From Buttiauxella sp965119215 (GTDB taxonomy: Bacteria > Pseudomonadota > Gammaproteobacteria > Enterobacterales > Enterobacteriaceae), in NCBI GenBank assembly GCA_965119215.1, contig CBCPKK010000017.1:62001-126000 (forward strand): DNA of 64,000 nucleotides, written 5' to 3'. Of the stretch, positions 1 to 7,045 are shown piece by piece. The notes below the pieces were generated by a model, which saw only the letters and a program-made list of their open reading frames with translations, had not been told where the DNA came from and searched no databases. The position numbers and the translations under genes were made by a program. Numbering within the stretch: the first letter of the stretch is position 1; every line of letters starts with the position of its first letter.

Positions 1-1
1 G

Positions 2-967
2 TTGGTCAGCAATGCCACGCTGCACAATGCTGATGAAATTGAGCGCCTGGGTTTAAGAATTGGTGACCGCGTTGTTATTCGCCGTGCTGGCGACGTTATC
101 CCGCAAGTGGTGGGGGTTGTGGAATCTGAACGCCCGGAAAACACCAAAGAGATCGTTTTCCCAACGCATTGCCCGGTTTGCGGCTCTGACGTTGAACGCG
201 TGGAAGGCGAAGTAGTGACTCGCTGTACCGGTGGCCTGATTTGTGGCGCACAGCGTAAAGAATCGCTCAAACATTTTGTCTCCAGGCGTGCATTAGACGT
301 TGACGGCATGGGCGACAAAATCATCGATCAACTGGTCGAAAAAGAATACGTTCATACGCCTGCGGATCTTTTCCGTCTGACTGCGGGCAAACTTACCGGT
401 CTTGATCGTATGGGGCCGAAGTCGGCTCAAAACGTGGTCGATGCGCTAGAGAAAGCGAAAGAAACCACGTTTGCTCGTTTCTTGTATGCGCTGGGCATTC
501 GTGAAGTTGGCGAGGCGACAGCTGCTGGGTTAGCGGCATATTTTGGCACTCTGGATGCGCTGACCACTGCGAGCATTGAGGATCTGCAAAAAGTCCCTGA
601 TGTGGGCATTGTTGTCGCTACGCATGTCTTCAACTTCTTTGCTGAAGACAGCAATCTGGAAGTCATCCGCCAGTTGACGCAAGAGGCGGGCGTGCATTGG
701 CCTGCTCCGATTATCATTAAAGCGGAAGAGATCGACAGCCCGTTTGCTGGCAAAACCGTGGTACTGACCGGCTCGCTGAGCATTCTGTCGCGTGATGATG
801 CGAAAGCGCGCCTGGTGGCATTGGGTGCTAAAGTCGCAGGCAGTGTGTCGAAGAAAACAGATCTGGTGATTGCGGGTGAAGCGGCGGGTTCAAAACTGGC
901 TAAGGCTCAGGAGCTGGGTATTGAAGTTATTGATGAAGCTGAAATGATTCGCTTGTTAGGTGAATGA
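2..967 (+). CDS. ligA: NAD-dependent DNA ligase LigA, C-terminal half (5' end outside window)
   Basis: Seals nicks in duplex DNA during replication and repair, using NAD+. Only the last 321 residues are present (the family is about 670), so the adenylation domain with its catalytic lysine lies upstream of the window. Visible in order: the end of the OB fold (about residues 1-45 of the fragment), a four-cysteine zinc finger (Cys57, Cys60, Cys75, Cys81), helix-hairpin-helix repeats (about 100-220), and a BRCT domain (about 245-321, with the typical GKTVVLTG and KTDLVIAG stretches). The stop codon lies one base before the start of ypeB, so the two are probably cotranscribed. Strong match to the enterobacterial protein as recalled; the truncation is only the window edge. 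Confidence 0.97.
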   Translation: MVSNATLHNADEIERLGLRIGDRVVIRRAGDVIPQVVGVVESERPENTKEIVFPTHCPVCGSDVERVEGEVVTRCTGGLICGAQRKESLKHFVSRRALDVDGMGDKIIDQLVEKEYVHTPADLFRLTAGKLTGLDRMGPKSAQNVVDALEKAKETTFARFLYALGIREVGEATAAGLAAYFGTLDALTTASIEDLQKVPDVGIVVATHVFNFFAEDSNLEVIRQLTQEAGVHWPAPIIIKAEEIDSPFAGKTVVLTGSLSILSRDDAKARLVALGAKVAGSVSKKTDLVIAGEAAGSKLAKAQELGIEVIDEAEMIRLLGE

Positions 968-968
968 G

Positions 969-1184
969 ATGGATAAAGAGCAGCTTATTGAGATAGCCAA
1001 CACCGTGATGCCGTTCGGCAAATACAAAGGCCGCGTGCTGATTGATGTGCCGGAAGAGTATCTGCTGTGGTTTGCTCGCAAAGATGAATTTCCGCAGGGG
1101 CATCTTGGCGAACTGATGAGGCTGACATTGCTTATCAAAACCGAAGGGCTTGAGGAGCTGGTTAAGCCCCTCAAACGTCACTAG
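969..1184 (+). CDS. ypeB: DUF3820 family protein YpeB
   Basis: A 71-residue cytosolic protein of the DUF3820 family; its function is not established. The core motif MPFGKYKGR...PEEYLLWFARKDEFP is typical. The start chosen is the ATG one base after the ligA stop, which gives MDKEQLIE as in the E. coli homologue; an in-frame codon at 960 would only add three residues inside ligA. It follows ligA with no gap, as in E. coli. Its stop overlaps the convergent yfeH stop by four bases. Confidence 0.93.
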   Translation: MDKEQLIEIANTVMPFGKYKGRVLIDVPEEYLLWFARKDEFPQGHLGELMRLTLLIKTEGLEELVKPLKRH

Positions 1185-2179
1185 GCGTTATCCAGCATAT
1201 CGGTGGCGGCTTTGGCTGCCACCTTAGTTTCTCTCTGGTAACGACGAGCCAGTACTGCGCATATCATTAGCTGCAACTGATGGAAGATCATCAGCGGTAA
1301 TACCATCATCCCCACGGCGGCTACCGGGAACAGAATGTTTGCCATCGGGATCCCATTCGCCAGGCTCTTTTTCGAACCGCAGAACACAATGGTAATCTCA
1401 TCCGCTTTGCTAAAGCCCATGCGTCTTGCCACAAACATGTTGACGCCTATAACAATCGCCAGTAATACCAGACTCACCACCACGATAAACAGCAGTGAAC
1501 CCAGTCCTACTTTGTGCCAAATCCCATGTCTGACCGCCTCGCTAAACGCCGAGTAGACGACGAGCAGAATAGATGTCTGGTCAGTTTTACCAATCAATTT
1601 TTTATGTTTAGTGACCCAATTACCAATCCATGGGCGAGAAAGATGACCGAGTATAAATGGCACCAGTAGCTGCAACATAATGCTGCCGACTTGCTGCAAA
1701 CTGCCGCCTGCTCCATGTACATGCATCACCATGCCAACTAGCAGCGGCGAAAGGAAAATACCGAGCAGGCTTGAGGCTGAAGCAGCACATACCGCCGCTG
1801 CAACATTCCCCCCTGCAAGAGATGTAAACGCAATGGCCGATTGCACCGTGGCAGGCAAAATACACAGATATAAAAAGCCGGTATAGATTTCAGGACTGAC
1901 GTTCACCGGTGCCCACCAGGCGAACAAAACCCCCAGAATCGGGAACAGAACGAATGTGCTGCACATCACCCACAGGTGCAAGCGCCAGTGGCTGCTGCCT
2001 GCAATAATCGCTTCGCGAGAAAGTTTTGCCCCGTGCATAAAAAATAATAGTGCGATAGCGGCAGTGGTAAGCCCTTCAAAGAAGCCAACAAAACTACCCT
2101 GAGCGGGGAAGAAAGACGCCACCAGTACGACAGAAATGAGCGTCAGTGTAAAAGGGTCGAGTACGCGAAAGAGTTTCAT
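1181..2179 (-). CDS. yfeH: Bile acid:sodium symporter-like membrane protein YfeH
   Basis: An inner-membrane protein of 332 residues with about ten hydrophobic segments, of the SBF-like/BASS superfamily (PF13593 type). The substrate is unknown. Three in-frame ATGs stand in a row; the third (2179) is chosen because the GAGGA ribosome-binding site is then 6-7 bases upstream, whereas it would abut the first. Starting there the length equals that recalled for E. coli YfeH. The LysR regulator yfeR is transcribed divergently from a short gap (2180-2269). This is the usual arrangement of a LysR gene with its target, so yfeR is the likely regulator. That regulatory link is inference. Confidence 0.92.
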   Translation of the reverse strand: MKLFRVLDPFTLTLISVVLVASFFPAQGSFVGFFEGLTTAAIALLFFMHGAKLSREAIIAGSSHWRLHLWVMCSTFVLFPILGVLFAWWAPVNVSPEIYTGFLYLCILPATVQSAIAFTSLAGGNVAAAVCAASASSLLGIFLSPLLVGMVMHVHGAGGSLQQVGSIMLQLLVPFILGHLSRPWIGNWVTKHKKLIGKTDQTSILLVVYSAFSEAVRHGIWHKVGLGSLLFIVVVSLVLLAIVIGVNMFVARRMGFSKADEITIVFCGSKKSLANGIPMANILFPVAAVGMMVLPLMIFHQLQLMICAVLARRYQRETKVAAKAATDMLDNA

Positions 2180-2269
2180 CATCATTCCTCAAACTGTGAT
2201 GGAGCCATTGTGCTTTTATCGGTTTTAGAAATAAAATTGATTTATTGAATGCATTGATGAATTAATTAG

Positions 2270-3199
2270 ATGAATTATTCTCTACGCCAGTTAAAAGTGT
2301 TCGTCGCCGTTGCTCATGCCGGAAGTTTTAGCCGGGCAGGGGAGCAAATTGGTTTGAGCCAGTCGGCAGTAAGCCACAGCGTGAAAGAACTTGAGAGCGA
2401 GTTAGGTGTGAAGCTGCTTGACCGCACCACGCGCGAGGTCGCTCTGACGCAAGCAGGCCAGCAACTGGCTGCACATCTTGAACGGTTACTGGAAGAGCTG
2501 ACCAGTACTCTGCTGGACACGCGCAGCGTGGGCCATAAATTAAGTGGAACGGTGCGTGTTGCCGCGAGCCAGACTATCTCCGCCCATTTGATGCCGCAGT
2601 CTATAGCTGCCGCAGCCCTGGAGTTTCCCGCCATCCGTTTTGTGCTGCATGACCGCCCACAGCAGTGGGTGCTACAAAGCATCCGCCAGGGTGAAGTGGA
2701 TTTTGGCATGGTCATCGATCCGATTCAGGCAAGCGATCTGGATTGCGAGGCGGTACTTTCCGAGCCGTTTTTATTACTTTGTCGCAATGACCATCCGTTT
2801 TCACTTCAGGCGCAGGTGCCATGGCAGGCGCTGCAAGGCGCAAATTTGGTGTTACAGGATTATGCTTCGGGCAGTCGCCCATTAATTGATGAGGCGCTAC
2901 AGCGACAGGGCATTGAGGCAAATATTGTTCAGCAGATTGGCCACCCGGCAACGCTTTTTCCTATGGTGGAGGCGGGAATTGGTATCAGCGTTCTTCCGGC
3001 GTTAGCATTACCATTACCGCAAGGCCGCCCGCTGGTTGTAAAACTACTCATTCCGGTTGTCGATCGGCAATTAATGTTGGTTCGTCGCAAAAATAGGTCA
3101 CTTTCCCGTGCTGCAGAAGCAATCTGGCAGGTTGTTCGCCAACAGGCGCAACAGTTAACCGCCGCGCGCCTGGGTGACCCACTTTTTAATAACGATTAA
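2270..3199 (+). CDS. yfeR: LysR-family transcriptional regulator YfeR
   Basis: A 309-residue LysR-type regulator. Residues 1-60 form the winged helix-turn-helix (MNYSLRQLKVFVAVAHAGSF, with SRAGEQIGLSQSAVSHSVKELE as the recognition helix region). Residues 90-300 form the periplasmic-binding-like effector domain. It is divergent from yfeH across about 90 bp that is AT-rich near its start, where a LysR operator would be expected. The homologue in Salmonella is known to control yfeH and to respond to osmolarity; that is family knowledge, not visible here. The stop codon overlaps the convergent FlxA-like gene by four bases. Confidence 0.92.
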   Translation: MNYSLRQLKVFVAVAHAGSFSRAGEQIGLSQSAVSHSVKELESELGVKLLDRTTREVALTQAGQQLAAHLERLLEELTSTLLDTRSVGHKLSGTVRVAASQTISAHLMPQSIAAAALEFPAIRFVLHDRPQQWVLQSIRQGEVDFGMVIDPIQASDLDCEAVLSEPFLLLCRNDHPFSLQAQVPWQALQGANLVLQDYASGSRPLIDEALQRQGIEANIVQQIGHPATLFPMVEAGIGISVLPALALPLPQGRPLVVKLLIPVVDRQLMLVRRKNRSLSRAAEAIWQVVRQQAQQLTAARLGDPLFNND

Positions 3200-3540
3200 A
3201 TGTAGATATCAATCTGGTTAGTTTCAGATGGATTATTTACGCCTTCAACTCGTGGTTGCTGCTGATCTTGCTTTTTCTGGGCGTCTTCAACTTGCTGGCG
3301 CTGTAATTGTGCCACCTGAGCCTGCAGCATTTTGATTTGAGCCTGAATCAGCTCTTGCTGCTTTTGTTTCTCTTCGGTGGTTCCGCTGCCGTTGGCAATA
3401 TCTTTAGCCTGCTGCGTTAACTTAGTGATTTGCTGCGTGATACGGGTGATTTGCGAAGCCAGGCTATTGTCGCCTGAACTTGCTGACGCCGCAGAACTGG
3501 CCTGAGGAGATGGTGTTGATGTAGTAATGGTGTTGCTCAT
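3196..3540 (-). CDS. FlxA-like coiled-coil protein
   Basis: A 114-residue low-complexity protein. It has a Ser/Thr/Ala-rich N-terminus (residues 1-30), then a long Gln- and Lys-rich heptad stretch (about 25-95) that should form a coiled coil, and a short tail ending in QIDIYI. Composition and layout fit the FlxA-like family (PF14282). FlxA of E. coli is in a flagellar (class 3) regulon but its role is unknown. The start at 3540 has AAGGAA six bases upstream; a longer open frame exists but lacks a ribosome site. No flagellar promoter was identified by eye. Family assignment is moderate. Confidence 0.75.
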   Translation of the reverse strand: MSNTITTSTPSPQASSAASASSGDNSLASQITRITQQITKLTQQAKDIANGSGTTEEKQKQQELIQAQIKMLQAQVAQLQRQQVEDAQKKQDQQQPRVEGVNNPSETNQIDIYI

Positions 3541-3647
3541 GGTGATTCCTTGAAAGACTGAGTAGAACAAATATCGGCCAGGCAAGGGGAAATCTTGAGG
3601 GGAATTGTGCGCAGATTGCTATTTCTGTATTAAGCCTCAGAAACAAC

Positions 3648-3670
3648 AAAAGCGCCAAGAAGGCGCTTTT
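3648..3670 (-). terminator. Terminator after the duplicated tRNA-Lys 3' end
   Basis: Inverted repeat AAAAGCGCC / GGCGCTTTT with a five-base loop, followed on the minus strand by a T run. It lies just past the second copy of the tRNA-Lys 3' end, so it is probably the final terminator of the lysV-valYXU transcript. Confidence 0.75.
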
Positions 3671-3678
3671 ATCTAAAT

Positions 3679-3865
3679 TTGGTGGGGCGTGCAGGATAAT
3701 ACTCGTCTCATCCTGAGACTCGCCCTTCGGGTCACCGCAAGCGGTGATGCAAAATCGTTCCCGACGATTTTGTCGAACCTGCAGCAGGTTCTCATCCAGC
3801 ACGAATTACGCATAGCAAAAAGGCGCCTTTAGGGCGCCTTTCTACATTGGTGGGGCGTGCAGGAT
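3679..3865 (-). repeat. Repeated tRNA-Lys 3' end with stem-loop spacer (rtT-like)
   Basis: The last 19 bases of the tRNA-Lys region (TTGGTGGGGCGTGCAGGAT on the plus strand) occur at 3847-3865 as part of the gene and again at 3679-3697 with no tRNA body. Each copy is followed on the minus strand by its own terminator-like hairpin (3819-3841 and 3648-3670). Between them lie four compact hairpins: 3705-3719, 3732-3747, 3751-3771 and 3776-3790. The layout recalls the rtT element of the E. coli tyrT operon, where the tRNA-Tyr 3' end is repeated downstream. It could yield a stable small RNA after tRNA processing. Confidence 0.7.
3819..3841 (-). terminator. Terminator directly after tRNA-Lys
   Basis: Stem AAAGGCGCC / GGCGCCTTT with a five-base loop, followed by Ts on the minus strand. 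It starts 7 bases beyond the CCA end of tRNA-Lys. Confidence 0.8.
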
Positions 3866-3923
3866 TCGAACCTGCGACCAATTGATTAAAAGTCAACTGC
3901 TCTACCAACTGAGCTAACGCCCC
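3848..3923 (-). tRNA. lysV: tRNA-Lys (anticodon TTT)
   Basis: A 76-base tRNA with encoded CCA. Acceptor stem GGGGCGT pairs with ACGCCCC, the anticodon loop reads CTTTTAA, and the T arm GGTTCGAATCC is intact. It is the last tRNA of a four-gene operon, at the place of E. coli lysV. Confidence 0.97.
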
Positions 3924-3926
3924 GAA

Positions 3927-4002
3927 TGGTGGGTGATGACGGGCTCGAACCGCCGACCCCCTCCGTGTAAAGGAGGTGCTCTACCAACTGAGCTAATCAC
4001 CC
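3927..4002 (-). tRNA. valY: tRNA-Val (anticodon TAC), copy 3
   Basis: A 76-base tRNA with encoded CCA; the anticodon loop is TTTACAC and the T arm GGTTCGAGCCC. It is separated from tRNA-Lys by three bases and is identical to the two upstream copies. Confidence 0.96.
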
Positions 4003-4035
4003 AAACTTCGGTACTGCTATTGCAAGAGTAGATAA

Positions 4036-4111
4036 TGGTGGGTGATGACGGGCTCGAACCGCCGACCCCCTCCGTGTAAAGGAGGTGCTCTACCAACTGA
4101 GCTAATCACCC
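4036..4111 (-). tRNA. valX: tRNA-Val (anticodon TAC), copy 2
   Basis: Same 76-base sequence as its neighbours, in a tandem array with spacers of 33 and 43 bases. Corresponds to valX of the E. coli valUXY-lysV operon. Confidence 0.96.
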
Positions 4112-4154
4112 AAATCTTATCTCTTGCTACACTGCGGAATCACTCACAAATGAA

Positions 4155-4230
4155 TGGTGGGTGATGACGGGCTCGAACCGCCGACCCCCTCCGTGTAAAG
4201 GAGGTGCTCTACCAACTGAGCTAATCACCC
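4155..4230 (-). tRNA. valU: tRNA-Val (anticodon TAC), copy 1
   Basis: First tRNA of the operon, 76 bases with CCA. A strong promoter lies just upstream at 4247-4274. Confidence 0.96.
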
Positions 4231-4246
4231 CGCTGTGTGGAGTCGC

Positions 4247-4274
4247 ATTATAGGGAGAGTTGAAAATGAGTCAA
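4247..4274 (-). promoter_or_regulatory. Promoter of the tRNA-Val/Lys operon
   Basis: On the minus strand TTGACT, a 16-base spacer, then TATAAT. It is followed by a GC-containing discriminator (GCGACTCC), as expected for a stringently controlled stable-RNA promoter. Confidence 0.88.
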
Positions 4275-4394
4275 CGCCTTTTCTAAAGATTTTGTTCGTT
4301 CGTCGTAAAAATAAACAATGCGATCACGAAGTATTCATTGATGATTGATTTGTCACCAGAATACAGGGATTGCTGACAACAAAAGGTATCGACA

Positions 4395-4422
4395 TTGAGG
4401 AATCAGCGCACAGTGGTAGAAT
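4395..4422 (+). promoter_or_regulatory. Probable gltX promoter
   Basis: TTGAGG, 16-base spacer, TAGAAT, about 68 bases before the gltX start codon. It is divergent from the tRNA operon promoter across roughly 120 bases. Confidence 0.6.
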
Positions 4423-4489
4423 GTTGCCCACTCTATATTTCCTGGCATTTGCCGGTTTCCCGGTACTTTTGCGTAATTAAGGCCGTTCA

Positions 4490-5905
4490 ATGAAAATCAA
4501 AACTCGCTTTGCGCCAAGCCCAACGGGCTATTTGCACGTTGGCGGTGCTCGTACTGCTCTCTACTCATGGCTTTTTGCTCGTAACCACGACGGTGAGTTC
4601 GTGCTGCGTATAGAAGACACTGACCTTGAGCGTTCAACTCCAGAAGCTATCGAAGCTATTATGGATGGCATGAACTGGCTGAGCCTGGAGTGGGACGAAG
4701 GCCCGTACTACCAGACCAAACGCTTTGATCGCTACAACGCGGTTATCGACGAAATGCTGGAAGCGGGTACCGCGTATAAATGTTACTGCTCTAAAGAACG
4801 TCTTGAAGCCCTGCGCGAAGAACAAATGGCGAACGGCGACAAGCCACGTTATGACGGTCGCTGCCGCCACGGCCATGAGCACCACGAAGCTGACGAACCT
4901 TGTGTTGTGCGTTTTGCTAACCCACAAGAAGGCTCAGTTATTTTCGACGACCAGATCCGTGGCCCGATTGAATTTAGCAACCAGGAACTCGACGATCTGA
5001 TTATCCGCCGTACCGATGGCTCCCCAACTTATAACTTCTGTGTGGTTGTGGATGACTGGGATATGGAGATTACGCATGTTGTTCGTGGTGAAGACCATAT
5101 CAACAACACGCCGCGTCAGATCAACATTCTGAAAGCATTGAACGCGCCGGTTCCCGTTTATGCCCACGTTTCTATGATTAATGGCGATGACGGTAAAAAG
5201 CTGTCCAAACGCCATGGCGCAGTCAGCGTGATGCAATACCGTGATGAGGGTTACTTGCCAGAAGCATTGCTGAACTACCTGGTGCGCCTGGGTTGGTCCC
5301 ATGGCGATCAGGAGATCTTCACTCGTGAAGAGATGATCAAACTGTTCACGCTGGACTCGGTAAGCAAATCTGCCAGCGCATTCAACACTGAGAAACTGCA
5401 GTGGCTGAACCATCACTACATTAATCATCTTGCTCCTGAATATGTTGCAACACAGCTGCAATGGCATATCGAGCAGCAAAAAATTGATACCCGTAATGGC
5501 CCAGAGTTAGCTGAACTGGTGAAACTGCTGGGCGATCGCTGCAAAACTCTGAAAGAGATGGCGGAAACTTGCCGCTACTTCTATGAAGACTTCAGCGAGT
5601 TCGATGCCGACGCTGCGAAAAAGCACCTGCGTCCGGTTGCTCGTCAACCGCTGGAAGTTGTGCGCGACAAACTGGCCGCGTTAAGCGACTGGACTGCGGA
5701 AAATGTGCATAACGCTATTCAGGCAACGGCTGATGAGCTGGAAGTGGGGATGGGTAAAGTCGGTATGCCGCTGCGTGTTGCGGTAACCGGAGCAGGGCAA
5801 TCACCTGGCCTTGACGTTACCGTTCACGCTATTGGTAAGCAACGTTCCATTGCGCGCATTAATCAGGCGCTGGAATTTATTGCTCAGCGCGAAGCACAAC
5901 AGTAA
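4490..5905 (+). CDS. gltX: Glutamate--tRNA ligase
   Basis: Charges tRNA-Glu with glutamate in the cytosol. It has 471 residues, the length of the E. coli enzyme. The class I synthetase signatures are present: the HIGH-type motif PTGYLHVGGART near residue 12 and KLSKR near residue 237. The Rossmann catalytic domain fills the first half and the anticodon-binding helical domain the C-terminal part. It is divergent from the valUXY-lysV operon, as in E. coli, and is followed by a clear terminator. Confidence 0.98.
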   Translation: MKIKTRFAPSPTGYLHVGGARTALYSWLFARNHDGEFVLRIEDTDLERSTPEAIEAIMDGMNWLSLEWDEGPYYQTKRFDRYNAVIDEMLEAGTAYKCYCSKERLEALREEQMANGDKPRYDGRCRHGHEHHEADEPCVVRFANPQEGSVIFDDQIRGPIEFSNQELDDLIIRRTDGSPTYNFCVVVDDWDMEITHVVRGEDHINNTPRQINILKALNAPVPVYAHVSMINGDDGKKLSKRHGAVSVMQYRDEGYLPEALLNYLVRLGWSHGDQEIFTREEMIKLFTLDSVSKSASAFNTEKLQWLNHHYINHLAPEYVATQLQWHIEQQKIDTRNGPELAELVKLLGDRCKTLKEMAETCRYFYEDFSEFDADAAKKHLRPVARQPLEVVRDKLAALSDWTAENVHNAIQATADELEVGMGKVGMPLRVAVTGAGQSPGLDVTVHAIGKQRSIARINQALEFIAQREAQQ

Positions 5906-5935
5906 CGCCAGATTAAGTCATAAAGCATACTTGCT

Positions 5936-5961
5936 AAAAAGCCGACTTATGTCGGCTTTTT
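5936..5961 (+). terminator. gltX terminator
   Basis: AAAAAGCCGAC, loop TTAT, GTCGGCTTTTT. It is symmetrical enough to serve convergent yfeC as well. Confidence 0.88.
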
Positions 5962-5971
5962 CATGCTCGTT

Positions 5972-6325
5972 TTACTCATCACGAATACCTAAACGTTTCA
6001 AAACTCCCGCAATACCTTCACGCAGAAGCAGCGCTGACATCTTTTCTTGCTCTGAAATCGACATCTGTTTCATCGAATTAAGCAAAAGGCCTTCCAGCGA
6101 AGAGTCATTAACGTGGTAGCTGCCGTGCTTTTCTGAAACGCGTTTTGCACTGTTAATAAAGTCGCGAACACGTTCATCTACATGAATCAGGCGAGCTTTA
6201 CCTCCCTGAACACCGGGTTTTTGTGTCGTAAGCCAGCTTTCTTTGCGCACCCATTTGTTGATGGTTTGGCGACTATAACCTGTAATCATCGCCAGCTCTT
6301 CCGGGGTCATACGTTCCTTGAGCAC
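5972..6325 (-). CDS. yfeC: YfeC-like helix-turn-helix DNA-binding protein
   Basis: A 117-residue protein with an N-terminal helix-turn-helix (residues 5-30, MTPEELAMITGYSRQTINKWVRKE), a basic PGVQGGKARLIHVD segment, and a C-terminal helix ending LLREGIAGVLKRLGIRD, as in the YfeC/YfeD family (DUF1323). The closing motif matches YfeC rather than YfeD. E. coli has both genes here; only one is present in this window. The start is a GTG at 6325 with AAGGAA six bases upstream; the ATG five codons later is an alternative. Targets are unknown. Confidence 0.9.
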   Translation of the reverse strand: MLKERMTPEELAMITGYSRQTINKWVRKESWLTTQKPGVQGGKARLIHVDERVRDFINSAKRVSEKHGSYHVNDSSLEGLLLNSMKQMSISEQEKMSALLLREGIAGVLKRLGIRDE

Positions 6326-6485
6326 AATTTTTTCCTTAAATCCAAAAGGGTTATTAGGGGTTCATTTTATGGGATCATTTTACTGGAAACTGTGACAGGA
6401 TTAACTACCGTGGGATGAGATGCAATTTGCTTTTGCCTCATCTGTTTGCTTTTTCGACGATTGATCGCAGAAGCGGAATTTGACG

Positions 6486-6514
6486 TTGACACTCTTGAGT
6501 GGGTTTCATATGAT
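6486..6514 (+). promoter_or_regulatory. Promoter of the tRNA-Ala pair
   Basis: TTGACA, 17-base spacer, TATGAT, about 33 bases before the first tRNA-Ala, with a GC-rich discriminator (GCCGCCCG). Confidence 0.85.
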
Positions 6515-6547
6515 GCCGCCCGTCGATACGACACGGTTTCACGGTAC

Positions 6548-6623
<76 letters not shown>

Positions 6624-6669
6624 AATCTTTACCAGCAAGATTTGAATCGTTAAAACCAAACCCATTCGT

Positions 6670-6745
<76 letters not shown>

Positions 6746-6752
6746 AAATATG

Positions 6753-6780
6753 AAACCCTCGCCTGATGGCGGGGGTTTTT
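6753..6780 (+). terminator. Terminator of the tRNA-Ala operon
   Basis: AAACCCTCGCC, loop TGAT, GGCGGGGGTTTTT, starting 8 bases after the second CCA. Confidence 0.88.
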
Positions 6781-7045
6781 CGTTTTATGCCTCTGAATAT
6801 TTCTCTAAAGCAGCCTTTTCGCCGCGACATACTTTTTACTATTTTTCTACTATTCGGTAACTTTTGAATACGATTGATTCTTAATATAAATATATCAAAT
6901 TATTTCCCTTTGTTGGATTGTATAAATATGCAGTAAATTTAAAGGGATGTGATATTTCGCCAACTTGATTTGCGCAATAAATAAACGTATTCTTTACCAC
7001 CGAATAATGCTGTAAAGCTATTACAGAGCACAGACTCCAGAGCTT
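6781..7045. other. AT-rich intergenic region upstream of pdeA
   Basis: About 265 bases, strongly AT-rich from about 6840. It must hold the promoter of pdeA, but no -35/-10 pair stands out. No small gene with a ribosome site was seen. Confidence 0.5.

Noticed and set aside
3914..4096. Open frame on the minus strand across the tRNA-Val genes
   Set aside because: It is made of tRNA sequence read as protein and has no ribosome site.
3848..4230. Regularly spaced repeats that could look like a CRISPR array
   Set aside because: The repeats are 76-base tRNA-Val genes with CCA ends, spacers differ in length, and no cas genes are present.
4934..5479. 181-residue frame antisense to gltX
   Set aside because: Shadow of a strongly conserved coding sequence; no homology or start signal.
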